Below, in pieces: positions 61,713-64,000 of a stretch of 64,000 bases of DNA. The notes under the pieces were generated by a model. It had not been told where the DNA came from. It did not search any database and saw only the letters and a program-made list of their open reading frames with translations. The position numbers and the translations under genes were made by a program. The stretch comes from JAIEPM01 sp964546815. GTDB taxonomy: Bacteria; Cyanobacteriota; Vampirovibrionia; Obscuribacterales; Obscuribacteraceae. The first letter of the stretch is position 1. Each line of letters starts with the position of its first letter. The stretch is taken from NCBI GenBank assembly GCA_964546815.1, contig CAZJLR010000020.1:1-64000 (forward strand), read 5' to 3'.

Positions 61713-63143
61713 TTATACTCGGATTTTTAGCCATTTGCCGGATTGGTAGCGGACGCTGCAGAGGATGGAACATACGAGTACTGAGGTGACCATTGAGTAC
61801 CAGACTCCGGAGGGACCGAATCCTAATCCTAGCGCCAGAAGAGCGCCGATTGGTAAGCGGATAATGTAGTTGCAGAAAAGAGAAATCCACATTGGCACTT
61901 TGGTATCACCGGCGCCTTGCATTGCACCCATTAGTACCATAGCGACGGCAAGAAATGGTTCTGCGAACGCGTTGATGCGCATATACTCCGTACAAAAGAC
62001 TCTTGTCACAGGGTCGGGAGTCATCACATCAGCGATTTCTTTAGCACCCAAAAACATGCAAGCACCGGCTATGAGCATCATGATCACGCCGATCAATGTG
62101 ACATTCCATCCAGCTTTAATGGCTCTGTCTTCTTTTTTTGCACCAAGATTTTGCCCAACAATGGAAGAAACTGCAAGACTCAATGCGACTAAAGGCATAA
62201 ACAATAGGGCTTCGACTCTAATGCCAATAGACCATGACGCAAGAGCTGCGGTGCTTTCTTTTACTCTTGCAAGAATGAAGAACATGGCAAACACACTTCC
62301 AGCCCAGCCAAGTCGCTGAACAGCAGATGGCAAGCCAACTTTGAGGATGCGTTTTTGCCAGCCAAAATCGAATTTGTTTAGACGGTACAAACTTTCTTTG
62401 AGGGGAGATCGGTACAGCATGAAGATCGATAAGAAAGCTGCCACCATAGCTGCCACCACGGCAGAATATGCAATACCTTTGATTCCCAATCCTGGGACAG
62501 GCCAATTTTTGTACACAGTCAAATAGTCGCCAATGACGTTTATAGTAACGTCGGTGAGAACGATTAGCAAAGGTGTTTTGGTATCACCAATAGCTCTAAA
62601 GGCAGCACCAGTTATACACAAAATGCTAAAGGGAATCATGTACATGCCGTAAATCGACAGGTAGTAAAAGCCTTGCTCCAGCACATCCGGCGCAGACGTG
62701 CAAAGAGGCAAAATGAATTTGGCGCAGCTAAGAGCCGCTATTGCAAGGAATATACCGCTGGTACCGGAAAGGACCAGCGATTGCGCAGTACCTGTTAAGG
62801 TTCCTTCTGAGTTACCTTCTCCAAATTCACGAGATACGATGGCAGTGGTGCCGACGCTAATGGAGAAGATGAAAACCATAAAGAGGAAAATTATGTGTTC
62901 CGACAAGCCGACTGCAGCTTGCGCAGAAGCACCAAGCTGACCCGACACTTTAACGTCTACGGCACCAACAACTGAGGTAGCGACTGTGCTGACTATGAGC
63001 GGCCAGGACATAAGCCAAATTGCTTTCCATAATCCACCGTGCACTAGCGGGGCATCAAGCAATTCATCAGACAAAGCATTGCGAGTAGCAGCCGGCTTTT
63101 GCACGACTGGAGCCTCTTCTTGTTTTTCGACGTCTGGTTCCAT
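61713..63143 (-). CDS. MATE-family efflux transporter
   Basis: 476 residues. After a 35-residue polar N-terminus come about 12 membrane helices in two homologous halves. The first helix has W-P-L-I-V-S-T and G-A-V-D-V-K-V-S-G-Q-L-G; the second half begins after the cytosolic loop (about 250) with G-L-P-S-A-V-Q-R-L and has V-G-Q-N-L-G-A-K. MATE proteins export cationic drugs or metabolites using Na+ or H+ gradients. The substrate cannot be predicted. No ribosome-binding site is evident before the ATG; a -10-like TATAGA lies close to the start, so a very short leader is possible. Confidence 0.93.
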   Translation of the reverse strand: MEPDVEKQEEAPVVQKPAATRNALSDELLDAPLVHGGLWKAIWLMSWPLIVSTVATSVVGAVDVKVSGQLGASAQAAVGLSEHIIFLFMVFIFSISVGTTAIVSREFGEGNSEGTLTGTAQSLVLSGTSGIFLAIAALSCAKFILPLCTSAPDVLEQGFYYLSIYGMYMIPFSILCITGAAFRAIGDTKTPLLIVLTDVTINVIGDYLTVYKNWPVPGLGIKGIAYSAVVAAMVAAFLSIFMLYRSPLKESLYRLNKFDFGWQKRILKVGLPSAVQRLGWAGSVFAMFFILARVKESTAALASWSIGIRVEALLFMPLVALSLAVSSIVGQNLGAKKEDRAIKAGWNVTLIGVIMMLIAGACMFLGAKEIADVMTPDPVTRVFCTEYMRINAFAEPFLAVAMVLMGAMQGAGDTKVPMWISLFCNYIIRLPIGALLALGLGFGPSGVWYSMVTSVLVCSILCSVRYQSGKWLKIRV

Positions 63144-63211
63144 CTGGGTCTATACTAGCAGGGTTTTTGGCGACGATGGCTGGCAAAGGGTTAATCTACG
63201 GCGTACGAAAT

Positions 63212-63309
63212 TGTAGGGGCGACGCCATGCGTCGCCCTTGTTATCTGGATCGTATGGGTGTTTCGGGAGGGGATTTAAGGGACCGGCGACGCATGGCGTC
63301 GCCCCTACA
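63212..63309. repeat. REP/MITE-like element, copy C (25-bp perfect terminal inverted repeats)
   Basis: The left arm begins at 63212 and the right arm at 63285-63309 is the perfect reverse complement of its first 25 bases (tgtaggggcgacgcc core). The interior differs from copies A and B. The right end overlaps the stop codon of the aminotransferase-family gene at 63305-63307: the cta in the arm reads TAG on the minus strand. The left arm lies 69 bp upstream of the MATE start. Confidence 0.85.
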
Positions 63310-64000
63310 GGAGATTTTGGAAGAGGGTGCTTAGTTTTTGGAGTTCGGATTCGGTGTGGCCGGATTGGATGGTCCAGCGTAAGCCGATTTCGGTGATGCC
63401 GGGGAAATAGCTTGCCATGGAGGGAATGTATATGTCTTGCTTTGGCAATGCTTCGAATATACGATCTACAATTTTCGAGTAAGGCATATAAAAAATGGGC
63501 GTCGAACTGGTGGCTCTAGCGAAACACTCGCCGTTGGGTTTCTTGGATAGTTCCAGCAATTGATTGTTTAGCAGCTCTATGTTTTGCTTGAGCTTAAGAA
63601 CGGTGTTCTCAGCATCTGATTCCAATAAATGCAATGATGCTCTTGTCGCAGCGCAAACAAGTGGTGGCAAAGAAGTGCTTCCCTTATAACAGGAAGAACT
63701 GCGTTTGAGATTTGAAATTATTTCTTGAGTTGCTAAAACAAATCCACCATACGTCCCAATTGCCTTGCTGAAAGTGCCTGTCCTTATCAAATTGGTGGGA
63801 GACGGCAATAAAAAATGTTGCATGGCACCACGACCACTTTCGCCTAAGACGCCCATAGACTGAGCTTCGTCTAGAATCAAATAATCACTTGAAGTGATGC
63901 GTCTATACAGGTCATCAATCCTTTTTATTTTGCCCGTAAGAGCGTCTATTGGCTCAGCAAAAACAGCGACAGATCTTTTTGCCTCAAGACCAAGCCGTGC
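63305..64000 (-). CDS. AONS/KBL-family PLP enzyme (8-amino-7-oxononanoate synthase-like), partial
   Basis: The gene runs off the window's right edge; 231 codons are present, and the frame is open through 64000. An alternative TTG at 63880 is internal. The C-terminal half of a fold-type I alpha-oxoamine synthase is visible. D-Y-L-I-L-D-E-A-Q-S-M-G contains the PLP-contacting Asp; the usual following His is Gln. T-F-S-K-A-I-G-T-Y-G-G carries the PLP lysine. Biotin (BioF), heme (HemA), sphingoid (SPT) and threonine-derived (KBL) members cannot be told apart from this part. The last codon and stop overlap repeat copy C. Confidence 0.85.
   Translation of the reverse strand, partial: ARLGLEAKRSVAVFAEPIDALTGKIKRIDDLYRRITSSDYLILDEAQSMGVLGESGRGAMQHFLLPSPTNLIRTGTFSKAIGTYGGFVLATQEIISNLKRSSSCYKGSTSLPPLVCAATRASLHLLESDAENTVLKLKQNIELLNNQLLELSKKPNGECFARATSSTPIFYMPYSKIVDRIFEALPKQDIYIPSMASYFPGITEIGLRWTIQSGHTESELQKLSTLFQNLL

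Overview
The window looks like chromosome of a non-photosynthetic cyanobacterial relative, probably Vampirovibrionia/Melainabacteria and close to the Obscuribacterales. This is inferred from gene content, not from a marker phylogeny. The pointers are three membrane serine/threonine kinases with C-terminal TPR arrays, several secreted TPR proteins, a short cyanobacterial-type RRM protein, a polyphosphate-binding CHAD protein, a Gram-positive-like DnaK, and a Tad pilus. No rRNA, tRNA, CRISPR array, prophage or transposase was seen.

Layout. 0.2-3.7 kb (minus): secreted TPR protein, a heme-oxygenase-fold protein translationally coupled to thioredoxin reductase, and a CHAD protein. 3.9-7.3 kb: secreted TPR protein followed by a receptor-like TPR kinase. 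7.3-11.6 kb: SDR, amidase and class A PBP (cell wall). 11.8-17.3 kb: two glycosyltransferases, a second TPR kinase and a Fur-family regulator. 17.7-25.3 kb: one Tad pilus operon (Flp pilin, TadE, CpaB, TadG-like, CpaE, CpaF, TadB, TadC) with a readable promoter, followed by a protein with a degenerate J domain. 27-29.2 kb: a D-glutamate-type DgcN/DgcA pair. 29.4-34.8 kb: grpE-dnaK-dnaJ and a beta-propeller protein. 34.8-43.6 kb: cyclophilin, dnaB, acetyl-CoA synthetase, Nudix, folC and a six-domain carboxypeptidase-regulatory-like protein. 43.8-47.5 kb: RRM protein, GIY-YIG-like protein, and an operon of three secreted proteins, two of them paralogues. 47.5-53.2 kb: third TPR kinase, an Rpn-family nuclease with a repetitive coiled coil, and a TPR protein. 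53.3-57.5 kb: a CCA-adding-enzyme/HD fusion and an unrecognised protein. 57.7-60.6 kb: a rhodanese/CoA-disulfide reductase module with a divergent ArsR regulator and a palindromic operator. 60.6-64 kb: membrane protein, MATE transporter, and a partial AONS/KBL-family enzyme cut by the window edge.

Several parts appear to work together: extracytoplasmic sensing (TPR kinases with secreted TPR proteins), surface building (amidase, PBP, glycosyltransferases, Tad pilus), proteostasis (GrpE/DnaK/DnaJ), and thiol/sulfur redox (TrxB; ArsR-rhodanese-CoADR).

Across the window runs a family of roughly 95-bp elements with 21-25-bp perfect terminal inverted repeats, plus fragments of them. They sit in intergenic DNA, often just after stop codons, and look like non-autonomous REP/MITE-type repeats. 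Other points to check are the CCA-enzyme fusion, the paired secreted proteins with a shared L-x-G-x-V-E-x-R repeat and a Trp-Gly tandem, and the Rpn gene with possible internal starts.
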